Source: Phycicoccus sp. Soil802 (GTDB lineage Bacteria; Actinomycetota; Actinomycetes; Actinomycetales; Dermatophilaceae). Taken from it: a stretch of DNA of 64,000 bases. The stretch is from assembly GCF_001429605.1 (NCBI RefSeq), contig NZ_LMSS01000004.1:372001-436000 (forward strand). The letters are read 5' to 3'. Under the pieces are notes generated by a model. It worked only from the letters and a program-made list of their open reading frames with translations. It was not told the origin of the DNA and did not search any database. The translations under genes and the position numbers were made by a program. Below are positions 15,410-23,312 of this stretch, one piece after another; within the stretch, counting starts at the first letter, position 1; each line of letters opens with the position of its first letter.

Positions 15410-16270
15410 CTAGAGCCAGGCGTGGATCCGCACCGTGGTGCCGACCTTGCCGGACCGGACCTGTACCAGGTCGCAGAGCTGGTTGGCCATCCACAGGCCG
15501 TGGCCGAGCTCGTCCGCCGACGAAGGTGGGAGCCTGCCTTCCATGGGGTTGACGATGCGGCCGACTCCGCGCACCTCGCAGACCAGTGCGTGGTGCTCCT
15601 CCCAGATCCGGAGCTCACTGGCCCCGCGACCGTGCCGCACGCTGTTGACGGCCACCTCGTGGACGCCGAGGACGAGGTCGTCGGTCCGCTCGGTGTCCAG
15701 CCCCACGGACGACGCGTGCGCCCGGACGTCGGCGCGGACGTCCGCGTAGTCGTCAGCGCCGAAGGACCGGTGCGAGACCACCACCTGTACCTGGGTCCGC
15801 GGCAGCTCGGCCTTGAACATCTTGCGCAGGTGGTGCACCCCGCCGTAGGTGGTGCTGCCCCGGTGGGTCTCGACGTCGACCACCACGGGGTGGGACCGGT
15901 GGGCCTCCGCGACCACGTCCGCCGGCAAGGTGGCGGTGTCGTAGGGGCAGAGCAGCCACAACGGGGTGTCCGTGTCGACTGCCATGTTGAGCAGTGCCTC
16001 GTGCATCTGGCACTCGGCGAGCTCAGCCATCCGCCGGCCGTGCCAGATCGGCTCGCCGATGCCGCGCACGGGGCGACCGGGGTGCTGGTCGGTGAAGGCG
16101 CGCCACGCCGGGATGATCCGCGCCGGGTTCGCGCCCAGGCGCTCCATGTCGACGAACCTGACCGCGCCCGCTTCGCCGTCCAGCGCGTCGCGCAGCACGT
16201 CGATCCGGCCCGGGGTGACCGCCACCATCACTGCCTGACCGGCCTCGAGACCTTCCCGGATGAACGGCAC
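15410..16270 (-). CDS. RsbA-like anti-sigma regulator (MEDS + HATPase)
   Basis: The coding similarity runs past the first usable start. An N-terminal MEDS (DcmR-type sensory) domain covers about residues 1-150; a GHKL-type ATPase with LGVHEVAVNSVRHG and DELGHGLWMANQLC follows. Such proteins act as anti-sigma kinases or switch proteins. GTG 16270 is the first canonical start, but conserved family sequence (RHEAFFWEGDDQFVAGT) is encoded in frame up to at least 16324 with no ATG, GTG or TTG before an in-frame stop near 16553. Either a rare start is used or a frameshift (biological or sequencing) separates the true N-terminus. Confidence 0.85.
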   Translation of the reverse strand: MPFIREGLEAGQAVMVAVTPGRIDVLRDALDGEAGAVRFVDMERLGANPARIIPAWRAFTDQHPGRPVRGIGEPIWHGRRMAELAECQMHEALLNMAVDTDTPLWLLCPYDTATLPADVVAEAHRSHPVVVDVETHRGSTTYGGVHHLRKMFKAELPRTQVQVVVSHRSFGADDYADVRADVRAHASSVGLDTERTDDLVLGVHEVAVNSVRHGRGASELRIWEEHHALVCEVRGVGRIVNPMEGRLPPSSADELGHGLWMANQLCDLVQVRSGKVGTTVRIHAWL

Positions 16271-16597
16271 GGTCCCGGCGACGAACTGGTCGTCCCCCTC
16301 CCAGAAGAACGCCTCGTGGCGATAGCCGTCGTGGGTGCGGTACCTGCCCGCGCCGGCCCCACCCGGCCCAGCAGTAGCGTCCCGCGCCCAAGCTGGAGCG
16401 GTGCCACCATTGGCTCTCTGGTGTGACGTGGGCGCCCCCCTTCGGAGAAGGTCACCGCGGCAGTGCGGTGAACCGGCGTGCCAGACGTCCTCACCCGAGG
16501 CTACGCCTGAAATGCGAGGTTGAACCCACCTGATCTCACGGAAAACTGCAGGTCACAGCCGAGAACTGCGATGAGCGCCCGCATCGGTCCCCGGGCG

Positions 16598-17032
16598 TCA
16601 GCGCTGCGGTTGCGGCCCGCGCAGCCCTGCCACACGACACACGGCGGACAGTCCCTCCGGGGTGCCGCGCCAGTGCCGCTCGAGGGCGCCCATCCCCGCG
16701 TGACGGACCACGGCGCGCAGCGCGACGGCGACGATGACGACGTCGTCGGCGTACCCGATCACCGGGATGAAGTCGGGCACCAGGTCGAACGGCATCGCCA
16801 GGTAGGCCAGCAGGAGCCAGAGCCGCACCCGGACCCCCCGAGGCAGGGTCGAGTCGGTGGCGAGGCGGCGGAGCAGGTGGATCACGTCGGGCAGGAGCCG
16901 CAGCGCGTCTCGCACGCCGAGCTCGTCGGGTCGGCCGGCCCACAGGGCGACCAACAGTCCGGCCCACACCAGGAGCAGCCCGCCGGCGAGGCCCACCGGC
17001 ATCGACCACCACGACCAGTCCATGCGCGTCAT
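16598..17032 (-). CDS. YkvA/DUF1232 family membrane protein
   Basis: A protein of about 144 residues with an N-terminal hydrophobic helix and the DUF1232 core LLLAYLAMPFDLVPDFIPVI followed by GYADDVVIVAVALRAV. The family is small, membrane-associated and of unknown function. Starts at 17032 or 17023 (GAGG lies nine bases before the latter) are both possible; the longer frame to 17080 adds an unlikely Pro-rich leader. It is divergent from the N-acetyltransferase gene. Confidence 0.85.
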   Translation of the reverse strand: MTRMDWSWWSMPVGLAGGLLLVWAGLLVALWAGRPDELGVRDALRLLPDVIHLLRRLATDSTLPRGVRVRLWLLLAYLAMPFDLVPDFIPVIGYADDVVIVAVALRAVVRHAGMGALERHWRGTPEGLSAVCRVAGLRGPQPQR

Positions 17033-17112
17033 CCTCGCATCCACGCCAGGCGGATGGCTGGGCGACGGGAGCCGTCCCATTCGTGCCGGGGTCGTCGTGC
17101 GACGATGCTGCG

Positions 17113-17148
17113 ATGAGCGTGGGGTTCGACGAGGAGGTCAGGTCGTGA
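17113..17148 (+). CDS. Possible 11-codon leader ORF overlapping the nat start
   Basis: ATG 17113 opens an 11-residue frame ending in TGA at 17146-17148, which overlaps the GTG start of the next gene (GTGA). The ribosome-binding site GAGGAGG of the downstream gene lies inside it. It may couple translation; no independent evidence. Confidence 0.25.
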   Translation: MSVGFDEEVRS

Positions 17149-17996
17149 CCGCGGGAGCATCCCCCGGGTCAGGGGTGGACGTCGAGGCATATCTCGCCAG
17201 GGTGGGCGCGAAGGTGGAGTCTCCCGACCTGGCCGGGCTGCAGCGGCTGCACGAGGCGCACGTCCGCACCTTCACGTTCGACAACATCGACGTCCTGCTC
17301 GACCAGCACCCCGGCGTCGAGCTGCCCGACGTGCAGGCCAAGTTCGTGGGCCGTGGGCGCGGTGGCTACTGCTTCGAGCACGCCACCCTCTTCGCCGCGG
17401 TGCTCGACGCGCTGGGCTACGACGTGGTGCGCATGCTCGCCCGGGTGGGTGACGTGACGGCGTCAGCCCGGACGCACTGCGTGGTGGCGGTGCGGCTCGA
17501 CGGTACGCGGTGGCTTTCCGACCCCGGTTTCGGGCTGAGCCTGATGCACCCGATCCGGCTCGAGGACGGCGCGCGGGAGGACCACGGCGGGTGGGCCTAC
17601 CGCATGGTCCGGGTCGACGGTGGCGCGAGCGGCCCCACCTGGGAGCTGCAGCGCCAGCGGGACGGCGCGTGGGAGCTGATGCACACCACCGACGAGCTGC
17701 CCGTGCAGCAGGCGGACGTGCGGTCCGGCCACCACTTCACGAGCACCTACCCCAGTTCCCACTTCCGGCACGGCCTGATGCTGACCCGCCACCTGCCCGA
17801 CCGGCACGTGGCGGTCACCCACGAGACGCTGACCGTGCGGCGACCGGGAGAGCCCACCGAGCACCGTGACCTGGCCGAGGGTGAGCTGGAGTCACTCCTC
17901 GACGAGCTCCGGGTCGGCCTGACCTCCGACGAGACCGAACGCCTGCTCGCCGTCGTGGGGCAGCTGCGAACCGGCCGGGACGCTCAGTCGCCGTAG
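17145..17996 (+). CDS. nat: Arylamine N-acetyltransferase
   Basis: A 283-residue acetyl-CoA-dependent N-acetyltransferase. The Cys-His-Asp triad is visible: Cys in GRGGYCFEHATLF, His in ARTHCVVAVRL, Asp in LSDPGFGLS. N-terminal DVEAYLARVG and LQRLHEAHVRTFTFDNID are also typical. GTG 17145 is preceded by GAGGAGG at seven bases. Enzymes of this family acetylate aromatic amines and hydrazines; the physiological substrate is unknown. Its end overlaps the convergent gene by 13 bases. Confidence 0.95.
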   Translation: MTAGASPGSGVDVEAYLARVGAKVESPDLAGLQRLHEAHVRTFTFDNIDVLLDQHPGVELPDVQAKFVGRGRGGYCFEHATLFAAVLDALGYDVVRMLARVGDVTASARTHCVVAVRLDGTRWLSDPGFGLSLMHPIRLEDGAREDHGGWAYRMVRVDGGASGPTWELQRQRDGAWELMHTTDELPVQQADVRSGHHFTSTYPSSHFRHGLMLTRHLPDRHVAVTHETLTVRRPGEPTEHRDLAEGELESLLDELRVGLTSDETERLLAVVGQLRTGRDAQSP

Positions 17997-18622
17997 GTCG
18001 CGCGCACCGTCGAGTCCCAGCGCCAGTGCCCTTCGCGGTTGTCCTCGGTGCGGTGCGTGGCGGCGAGGAAGTCGTGCCAGCCGTCGTCCGTGCGCGTGGC
18101 GCCGGGGAAGAGCCGGTTGAGGACGCGGTGGCAGAGGTCGCCGTCGATGCGGAACTCGAGGTCGTGCGCGGTCAGCACGTCCCAGGCGTGCGCCGCCCCC
18201 TCGACGATGCCCATGGCGGCGAAACCGGAGGCATCGGCGTTCCCGCACCCGTGGTAGCCGAGGTGGCCCGGGGGAGCGGTGGCGGTGACCGCGACGAGGA
18301 GACCTCCGGCCGCGTCGACGCAGCGGACGATGGCCAAAGTCCCCTTGGCCGGGTCCGGCCAGACCAGGTTCGGGGGAGTGGTGGGCTGCCACTGCGGCGG
18401 GTCGACGAACGGGGTGTAGCCGTCCACGTAGACCTCGCGCCCGGACAGGTTCATCGCGTAGGCGGCGAAGTCGTCGATGAGGTGCGCGGCCGTGTCGCGA
18501 CAGTCCCAGGTGAGGCCGTGGGCCGGGCGTGCCCAGCCGTCGTCCGGCACCTGCGCGAAGCCGGCCATGACGGCGTCGACCACGGTCCGGAGGTCTTCGG
18601 GGGTCGAGACGGGTGCGGTCAT
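17984..18622 (-). CDS. Maleylpyruvate isomerase N-terminal-like (DinB-fold) protein
   Basis: A 212-residue protein of the mycothiol-dependent isomerase/DinB-like group: N-terminal four-helix region with TWDCRDTAAHLIDDFAAYA, where the conserved His lies, and a C-terminal part with GAAHAWDVLTAHDLEF. Members use metal and sometimes mycothiol; the reaction here is unknown. Start ATG 18622 is chosen over 18715 because the earlier part is low complexity. The 3' end overlaps nat by 13 bases. Confidence 0.8.
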   Translation of the reverse strand: MTAPVSTPEDLRTVVDAVMAGFAQVPDDGWARPAHGLTWDCRDTAAHLIDDFAAYAMNLSGREVYVDGYTPFVDPPQWQPTTPPNLVWPDPAKGTLAIVRCVDAAGGLLVAVTATAPPGHLGYHGCGNADASGFAAMGIVEGAAHAWDVLTAHDLEFRIDGDLCHRVLNRLFPGATRTDDGWHDFLAATHRTEDNREGHWRWDSTVRATYGD

Positions 18623-18777
18623 GCCGGCGAGCCTAGGCGGCCGCCCCGACACCGGCGGTCCGCGCCTCAGGAAAGCGGCCAACTGCCCGGTTCCACGCGG
18701 CATACCCGCTCGCACGCACGGGAAAGCGGGCGATTGGCCGGGTCTTCCGGGCGACCACCTCAGCGGGCGACGGAATA

Positions 18778-18792
18778 TACCCCGAGGGGGTA
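18778..18792. promoter_or_regulatory. CsoR-like operator
   Basis: TACCCC-GAG-GGGGTA: perfect 6-bp arms with a 3-base spacer, extended on the left by TA to TATACCCC. This matches the G-tract palindromes bound by CsoR/RcnR-family metal repressors. It ends 15 bases before the ATG of the DUF4396 gene. Confidence 0.55.
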
Positions 18793-18807
18793 CGGGTTGG
18801 CCCCGTC

Positions 18808-19275
18808 ATGAGCACTCACCCGCACGGCCACCTGACCGAGTCCCTGTGGCGCCAGGCGATCAGCGCCACCCTCCACTGCCTCACCGGCTGCGCCATCGGC
18901 GAGGTGCTCGGCATGGTGATCGGCTCCGCGCTGGGGTGGGGCTCGGTCGCCACGGTGGTCCTGTCGGTCGCGCTCGCCTTCGTCTTCGGCTACTCCCTGA
19001 CGATGCGCCCCGTCCTGCGGGCCGGACTGCCCTTGGCCGCGGCCCTCGGGGTCGCGTTCGCGTCCGATACCGTGTCGATCTCGGTGATGGAGGTGGTCGA
19101 CAACGCGTTCGTCGTGGCCGTCCCCGGCGCGATGGAGGCCGGGCTGGCGAGCGGGCTGTTCTGGGGCACGCTGGCCGCGTCGCTGGCCATCGCGTTCGTC
19201 GTCACCGTGCCGGTGAACCGGTGGCTGATCGCCCGTGGTCGGGGTCACGCCGTGATGCACGACTACCACCGCTGA
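18808..19275 (+). CDS. DUF4396 family membrane protein
   Basis: A 155-residue protein with four hydrophobic helices. Family hallmarks: a Cys-containing first helix (LHCLTGCAIGEVLGMVIG), DTVSISVMEVVDN in the middle, and the C-terminal VNRWLIARGRGHAVMHDYHR-like end rich in His. DUF4396 proteins often occur near metal-handling genes but have no assigned role. A CsoR-like palindrome right upstream suggests copper- or metal-dependent expression. No clear ribosome-binding site close to the ATG. Confidence 0.88.
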   Translation: MSTHPHGHLTESLWRQAISATLHCLTGCAIGEVLGMVIGSALGWGSVATVVLSVALAFVFGYSLTMRPVLRAGLPLAAALGVAFASDTVSISVMEVVDNAFVVAVPGAMEAGLASGLFWGTLAASLAIAFVVTVPVNRWLIARGRGHAVMHDYHR

Positions 19276-19295
19276 CCGTCTGTCACGCTGGGGGC

Positions 19296-19958
19296 GTGTC
19301 CGCCGCCGCCCTCACCAGCCTCGCCGCCGTCGCGCTGGTCGCGCCGCTGAACTGGTGGTCCGTCGCCATCCGTGGCCGTCGCCGCGAGTGGGTGTCCAAG
19401 CCGCTTGTCCTGGTCCTCCTGGTCATCACCGCGTGGGTGGGCGGAGCGAGCGACTCGGCCGCCGGCTGGTGGCTGCTCGTGGCGCTGGGCCTGAGCCTGG
19501 CCGGTGACGTCGCCCTCCTGTCGGAGAGCCAGACCAGGTTCGTGGTCGGGCTCGCCAGCTTCCTGCTGGCCCACGTCGCCTTCGTGGTCGCCTTCGCCCA
19601 CCTCGGTATGCCGCGTTCCTCCCTCGCGCTCGTCGGGCTCGCCCTCGTCGTCGGGCTGGCTGCGGTAGTGGGACGTCGCGTCGTCCCGGCCGCCTGGCGC
19701 GAAGGGGGACCGGCGCTGGGAGGTGCCGTCACGGCATACATGGGCGTCATCGGGGTGATGGTGGTCTCGGCCTGGGCGACCGGGCACCTCCTGGTGGCGC
19801 TCGGGGCCACGGTCTTCATGGTCAGCGACGCGGTCCTCGCGATGGACCGGTTCGTGCGGGGGCGGCGGTTCGGGGCGCTCGCGGTGATGGTGACCTACCA
19901 CCTCGCCCAGGTGCTGCTGGTGGTCGGCGTCCTGCAGGCACTCGGGAACCTGACCTGA
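19296..19958 (+). CDS. Lysoplasmalogenase (YhhN/TMEM86 family)
   Basis: A 220-residue membrane protein with about eight helices. Family motifs include SKPLVLVLLVI, LGLSLAGDVALL, FVVGLASFLLAHVAFVVAF and VFMVSDAVLAMDRF. Members hydrolyse the vinyl-ether bond of lysoplasmalogens. GTG 19296 lies 21 bases after the DUF4396 stop, so co-transcription is likely. Actinobacterial copies are annotated by homology; the substrate here is unproven. Confidence 0.88.
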   Translation: MSAAALTSLAAVALVAPLNWWSVAIRGRRREWVSKPLVLVLLVITAWVGGASDSAAGWWLLVALGLSLAGDVALLSESQTRFVVGLASFLLAHVAFVVAFAHLGMPRSSLALVGLALVVGLAAVVGRRVVPAAWREGGPALGGAVTAYMGVIGVMVVSAWATGHLLVALGATVFMVSDAVLAMDRFVRGRRFGALAVMVTYHLAQVLLVVGVLQALGNLT

Positions 19959-20045
19959 CGGGCGAGGGGGTCGGACGGCGCCGGTCGTCGGTCGGTGACA
20001 GAGTGGTGACACCGCCCTGACCTGCAGCGAAAGGACCGAACGCCC

Positions 20046-21635
20046 GTGAGCAGTGTGGACGCCGTCGTCATCGGTGCAGGGCCCAACGGCCTGGTCGCCG
20101 CCAACGCCCTGGCCGATGCCGGCTGGGACGTCGTGCTCGTCGAGCGCAACGACGAGGTCGGCGGTGCCGTGCGCAGCGCCGAGGTGACGGCACCCGGCTA
20201 CGTCTCCGACCTGTTCAGTGCGTTCTACCCCCTGGCCGCCGCGAGCCCGATCATCCGCGACCTGCACCTCGAGGACCACGGCCTGGTCTGGCGCCGGGCC
20301 CCGCACGTGCTCGCCCACACGCTCGACGACGGCAGCGCCGCGCTGCTCTGCTCGCGCGCGGAGGACACGGCGGCCGGGCTCGAGGCCGAGGCGCCCGGTG
20401 ACGGTGACGCCTGGCTGGAGCTGGTGCGCGGCTGGGACCGGATCCGCGACCCCCTGCTCGACGCGTTGTTCACCCCGTTCCCGCCGGTCGCGTCCGCGAC
20501 CCGCATGGTGCGGCGGCTCGGCCTCGCCGATACCCTCGACTTCGCCAGGCTGGCCGTGACGCCGGTGCGTCGCCTGGCGCAGGAGCGCTTCCGGGGGCAG
20601 GGCGCCGGCCTGCTCCTCACCGGCAACGCCCTGCACAGCGACATCCCGCCCGACGCAGCGGGGAGCGGGATGTTCGGCTGGCTGCTGTGCATGCTGGGCC
20701 AGGACGTCGGTTTCCCGGTGCCCGAGGGCGGCGCCGGTGAGCTGGCGCACGCGCTGCGCCGGCGGGCCGAGAGCCGCGGCGTGCGCGTGCTGACCGGGAC
20801 CCCAGTCACGGCGGTGACGACCGGTGGGGGACGCGCCACCGGCGTCCGGCTTGCCGACGGCACCCTCCTGCGAGCGACCAGGGCCGTCCTCGCGGACGTG
20901 CCCGCCACGACGTTGTACCGGGACCTGCTCGCCGACCACCGGCTGCCGCCTCGGCTGGAGCGCGACCTCGACCGGTTCCAGTGGGACAACGGCACCATCA
21001 AGGTGAACTGGGCGCTCGACCGACCCGTGCCGTGGACGGCCGACGCCGCCCGTGGCGCGGGGACGGTGCACCTCGGCGTCGACCAGGACGGCTTCGTCGA
21101 CTTCGCCGCCGACCTGTCCGTGGGGCGGACGCCGGAGCGGCCGTTCCTCCTCTTCGGGCAGATGACGACGTCCGACCCGACCCGCTCGCCCGAGGGGACC
21201 GAGTCGGTGTGGGCCTACACCCACGTGCCGCACGACGAGTGGTCGGAGGATCGGCTCGCCGAGCACGTGGAGCGGATGGAGGTGGCGGTCGAGCGGGTGG
21301 CCCCGGGCTTCCGCGACAGCCAGGTCGCCCGGCACGTGCAGTCCCCGAGCGACCTCGAGTCGGAGAACCCCAACCTGGTCGGTGGAGCGATCAACGCCGG
21401 CACGGCAGGCCTGCACCAGCAGCTGGTGTTCCGACCCACCCCGGGCCTGGGGCGGCCCGAGACGCCGGTGCCGGGTCTCTACCTCGCAGGGGCGTCGGCG
21501 CATCCCGGGGGTGGGGTCCACGGCGCCTGCGGCTGGAACGCCGCCCGCGCGGCCCTCGGCGCGAACGGTCGCCTCACCGGCGGGGCCCGCAGGGTGCTCG
21601 CCCGCACGGCGTGGGACCGGCTGCTCAGGGGGTGA
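20046..21635 (+). CDS. FAD-dependent oxidoreductase (phytoene-desaturase-like)
   Basis: A 529-residue flavoprotein. The N-terminal dinucleotide fold VVIGAGPNGLVAANALADAG with the following DVVLVERNDEVGGAVRS is the FAD site; the C-terminal GLYLAGASAHPGGGVHGACG closes the FAD pocket as in carotenoid desaturases and related amine oxidases. No carotenoid genes are nearby, so the substrate is uncertain; related proteins are usually annotated only as NAD(P)/FAD-dependent oxidoreductases. GTG start; 11-base convergent overlap with the SRPBCC gene. Confidence 0.92.
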   Translation: MSSVDAVVIGAGPNGLVAANALADAGWDVVLVERNDEVGGAVRSAEVTAPGYVSDLFSAFYPLAAASPIIRDLHLEDHGLVWRRAPHVLAHTLDDGSAALLCSRAEDTAAGLEAEAPGDGDAWLELVRGWDRIRDPLLDALFTPFPPVASATRMVRRLGLADTLDFARLAVTPVRRLAQERFRGQGAGLLLTGNALHSDIPPDAAGSGMFGWLLCMLGQDVGFPVPEGGAGELAHALRRRAESRGVRVLTGTPVTAVTTGGGRATGVRLADGTLLRATRAVLADVPATTLYRDLLADHRLPPRLERDLDRFQWDNGTIKVNWALDRPVPWTADAARGAGTVHLGVDQDGFVDFAADLSVGRTPERPFLLFGQMTTSDPTRSPEGTESVWAYTHVPHDEWSEDRLAEHVERMEVAVERVAPGFRDSQVARHVQSPSDLESENPNLVGGAINAGTAGLHQQLVFRPTPGLGRPETPVPGLYLAGASAHPGGGVHGACGWNAARAALGANGRLTGGARRVLARTAWDRLLRG

Positions 21636-22101
21636 GGCCCTGCCGGTGCCGGCCCTCCGCCAGGTAGGCGAGGCGACGGAGCGCCTCGACGTTCCGCGGG
21701 CCGATGGCGAGCTGTCGCAGCGGTTGGGGCATGAGCGTGCCGGGGCCGGTGACCGCATCCTCCGCCATCGCGACGGTGCACGTGTCGTCGCCCGCCGGGG
21801 TGACCGTGATGACGACCTCGGCCTCGCCCGCCGGCCAACCCTTGGCCCTCAGGACGAGCTCGGTCGGCGGGACGCTGCGGAGCACGTGCGTGGTGTCGCT
21901 GACGACGGCTGGCCACACGCCGAACGAGTGGTGGATCCGGGTGCCCTCGGCAGGCCAGCCCTCGTCGACGCCTCGGACCCGGGACGCGCCGACGACCCAC
22001 GTGGCGTAGAACCAGCCGTCGGAGAGCACGTCCCACACCGCTTGGGCTGGGGCCTTGAACTCACGGGTGACGGTGACGACGCCCTTGTCGAGCTGCTCCA
22101 T
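21625..22101 (-). CDS. SRPBCC (START-like) family protein
   Basis: A 158-residue ligand-binding-fold protein: VTVTREFKAPAQAVWDVLSD at the start, a beta-rich centre and a C-terminal amphipathic helix (IGPRNVEALRRLAYLAE). Such proteins bind hydrophobic ligands. It starts one base after the stop of a 41-residue membrane peptide gene, whose 3' end supplies the ribosome-binding site GAGGACC, so it is the last gene of the leftward envelope operon. Confidence 0.85.
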   Translation of the reverse strand: MEQLDKGVVTVTREFKAPAQAVWDVLSDGWFYATWVVGASRVRGVDEGWPAEGTRIHHSFGVWPAVVSDTTHVLRSVPPTELVLRAKGWPAGEAEVVITVTPAGDDTCTVAMAEDAVTGPGTLMPQPLRQLAIGPRNVEALRRLAYLAEGRHRQGLTP

Positions 22102-22102
22102 G

Positions 22103-22228
22103 TCAGGTCCTCTTCCGTAGGGAGTGGGTGGCTGCGGCGGCCGCGGCGCCGACGCCGACCACGGCTGCGGGCCCCATCCAGTGTCGACCCCAGCGCCTGC
22201 GGGCCGCGTCGCCGGTCAGTGCCTTCAT
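22103..22228 (-). CDS. Small membrane peptide (41 residues)
   Basis: MKALTGDAARRRWGRHWMGP, then a short Ala/Val/Gly hydrophobic stretch (about residues 18-33) and a basic end. GGGGAAA lies six bases before the ATG, and the stop is one base from the SRPBCC start, so coupling supports a real gene. It follows a region with two mutually exclusive hairpins. No homologue recognised. Confidence 0.6.
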   Translation of the reverse strand: MKALTGDAARRRWGRHWMGPAAVVGVGAAAAAATHSLRKRT

Positions 22229-22262
22229 CCGTATTTCCCCTGTGTGCCTACAGCTGCAGAGA

Positions 22263-22318
22263 CGGCGAGGGGTGGGCTCCTGCACCCACCCCTCGCCGAG
22301 CCGGGTGGGTGCAGGAGC
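22263..22318 (-). promoter_or_regulatory. Two mutually exclusive hairpins (attenuator-like)
   Basis: On the minus strand a 16-bp perfect stem forms between 22318-22303 and 22291-22276. The second arm overlaps one arm of a 14-bp perfect stem between 22298-22285 and 22276-22263. Only one can form at a time. The first begins directly at the stop codon of the DUF3618 gene and the structure precedes the 41-residue gene. Confidence 0.6.
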
Positions 22319-22896
22319 TACTGCGTGGCGCGGACCGTGTCGGCGGAGTCCTGCGCCTGGGACTTGACGTCCTCGGCGGTGCTCTGGCTCTCCTGGACGA
22401 CGGTGTCCTTGGCGTCGGTCGCGGTCTCCTTGATGCTCTGGGCCGCCTGCTTGGCGGGCTCCTTGAGCTCCTGGGCGGTGTCCTGCGCCACGCTCTTGGC
22501 CTCGTCGACCAGCGGCTGCGCCTTGTCCTTCAGCGCGCTCGCCGCCTGCTTCTCCTTCTCGCTCGCGGGGAGCATGGAGCCGAGTAGCCACCCGGCGCCG
22601 AGGGCGACCAGGCCGGCGGCGAGGGGGTTCCCCCGCGTCTTGGTGCGCGCCTTCGTGGCCGCCGCACCGGGGGCGTGTCCCACGGCGGACGCCGCGTCGG
22701 AACCCGTGCCGCGCAGGTCGTCGGCGGTGCCCATGACGTGGTCCTTGACCGACGTCGCGACGCCGGCCACCTTGTCGGCCTGACGCCGTGCGACGTTGGA
22801 CGGGCTGACCGTCTCGGTGAGCGCGTTGACGTCGTCGCTCAGTCGGCCTCGGGTGTCCTCGATCTCACGACGGATCTCATCCGGGTTGTTCGTCAT
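22318..22896 (-). CDS. DUF3618 domain protein
   Basis: A 192-residue protein. The DUF3618 signature sits at the N-terminus (NPDEIRREIEDTRGRLSDDV, residues 3-22). A short hydrophobic helix (AAGLVALGAGWLLGSML) follows near residue 105, then a long Lys/Ala/Glu amphipathic tail resembling LEA/apolipoprotein-like helices. The ATG overlaps the holin-X gene by four bases (ATGA). The family is common in actinobacteria next to holin-X proteins; role unknown, possibly envelope-associated. Confidence 0.88.
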   Translation of the reverse strand: MTNNPDEIRREIEDTRGRLSDDVNALTETVSPSNVARRQADKVAGVATSVKDHVMGTADDLRGTGSDAASAVGHAPGAAATKARTKTRGNPLAAGLVALGAGWLLGSMLPASEKEKQAASALKDKAQPLVDEAKSVAQDTAQELKEPAKQAAQSIKETATDAKDTVVQESQSTAEDVKSQAQDSADTVRATQ

Positions 22897-23312
22897 CGCT
22901 TGTCCTCGTTCCCTCTGAGCGCGTCCGGGATCTCCCGGGCCGTCTCGGTCGTCTGTGGAATTCCCTTGACCTGCTTGATCTCTCGTCGGCCGATGCTGGT
23001 CAGCACGGCTGCGATGACGGCCCAGACGACCGCCACCACGAGGGCCGACCAGGCCCGGCCGATCTCGTTGCCGAGCCCCCACCAGAGGGTGATCGAGAGG
23101 AAGAGCAGGACGAAGTGGCCTGCCATTGCCGCGCCGCCGAGCATGCCCGCACCCTTGCCGGCCCTGGTGGCCGACTGGCGCAGCTCGGCCTTGGCCAGCT
23201 CGGTCTCCTGACGGATCAGGGTCGACAGGTCGCGGCTGATGTCGGCGAAGATGTCGCCCACATTGCTCAGCGACCGCGGCGGTGACTCGTCGAGCCGTGG
23301 GTCCTGGCTCAT
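22893..23312 (-). CDS. Holin-X family membrane protein
   Basis: A 139-residue protein with an amphipathic N-terminal helix (DISRDLSTLIRQETELAKAE) and two transmembrane helices (about 60-80 and 85-108). It belongs to the Actinobacterial Holin-X family (PF07332), found broadly in chromosomes and not evidence of a phage. It overlaps both neighbours by four bases (ATGA), placing it in the middle of a coupled membrane operon. Confidence 0.88.
   Translation of the reverse strand: MSQDPRLDESPPRSLSNVGDIFADISRDLSTLIRQETELAKAELRQSATRAGKGAGMLGGAAMAGHFVLLFLSITLWWGLGNEIGRAWSALVVAVVWAVIAAVLTSIGRREIKQVKGIPQTTETAREIPDALRGNEDKR

Noticed and set aside
19263-21758. 831-codon minus-strand frame
   Set aside because: Antisense to lysoplasmalogenase and FAD oxidoreductase genes; Arg/His/Gly-rich without domains.
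22893-23312. Holin gene as sign of a prophage
   Set aside because: Holin-X family is a normal chromosomal actinobacterial family; no phage genes nearby.
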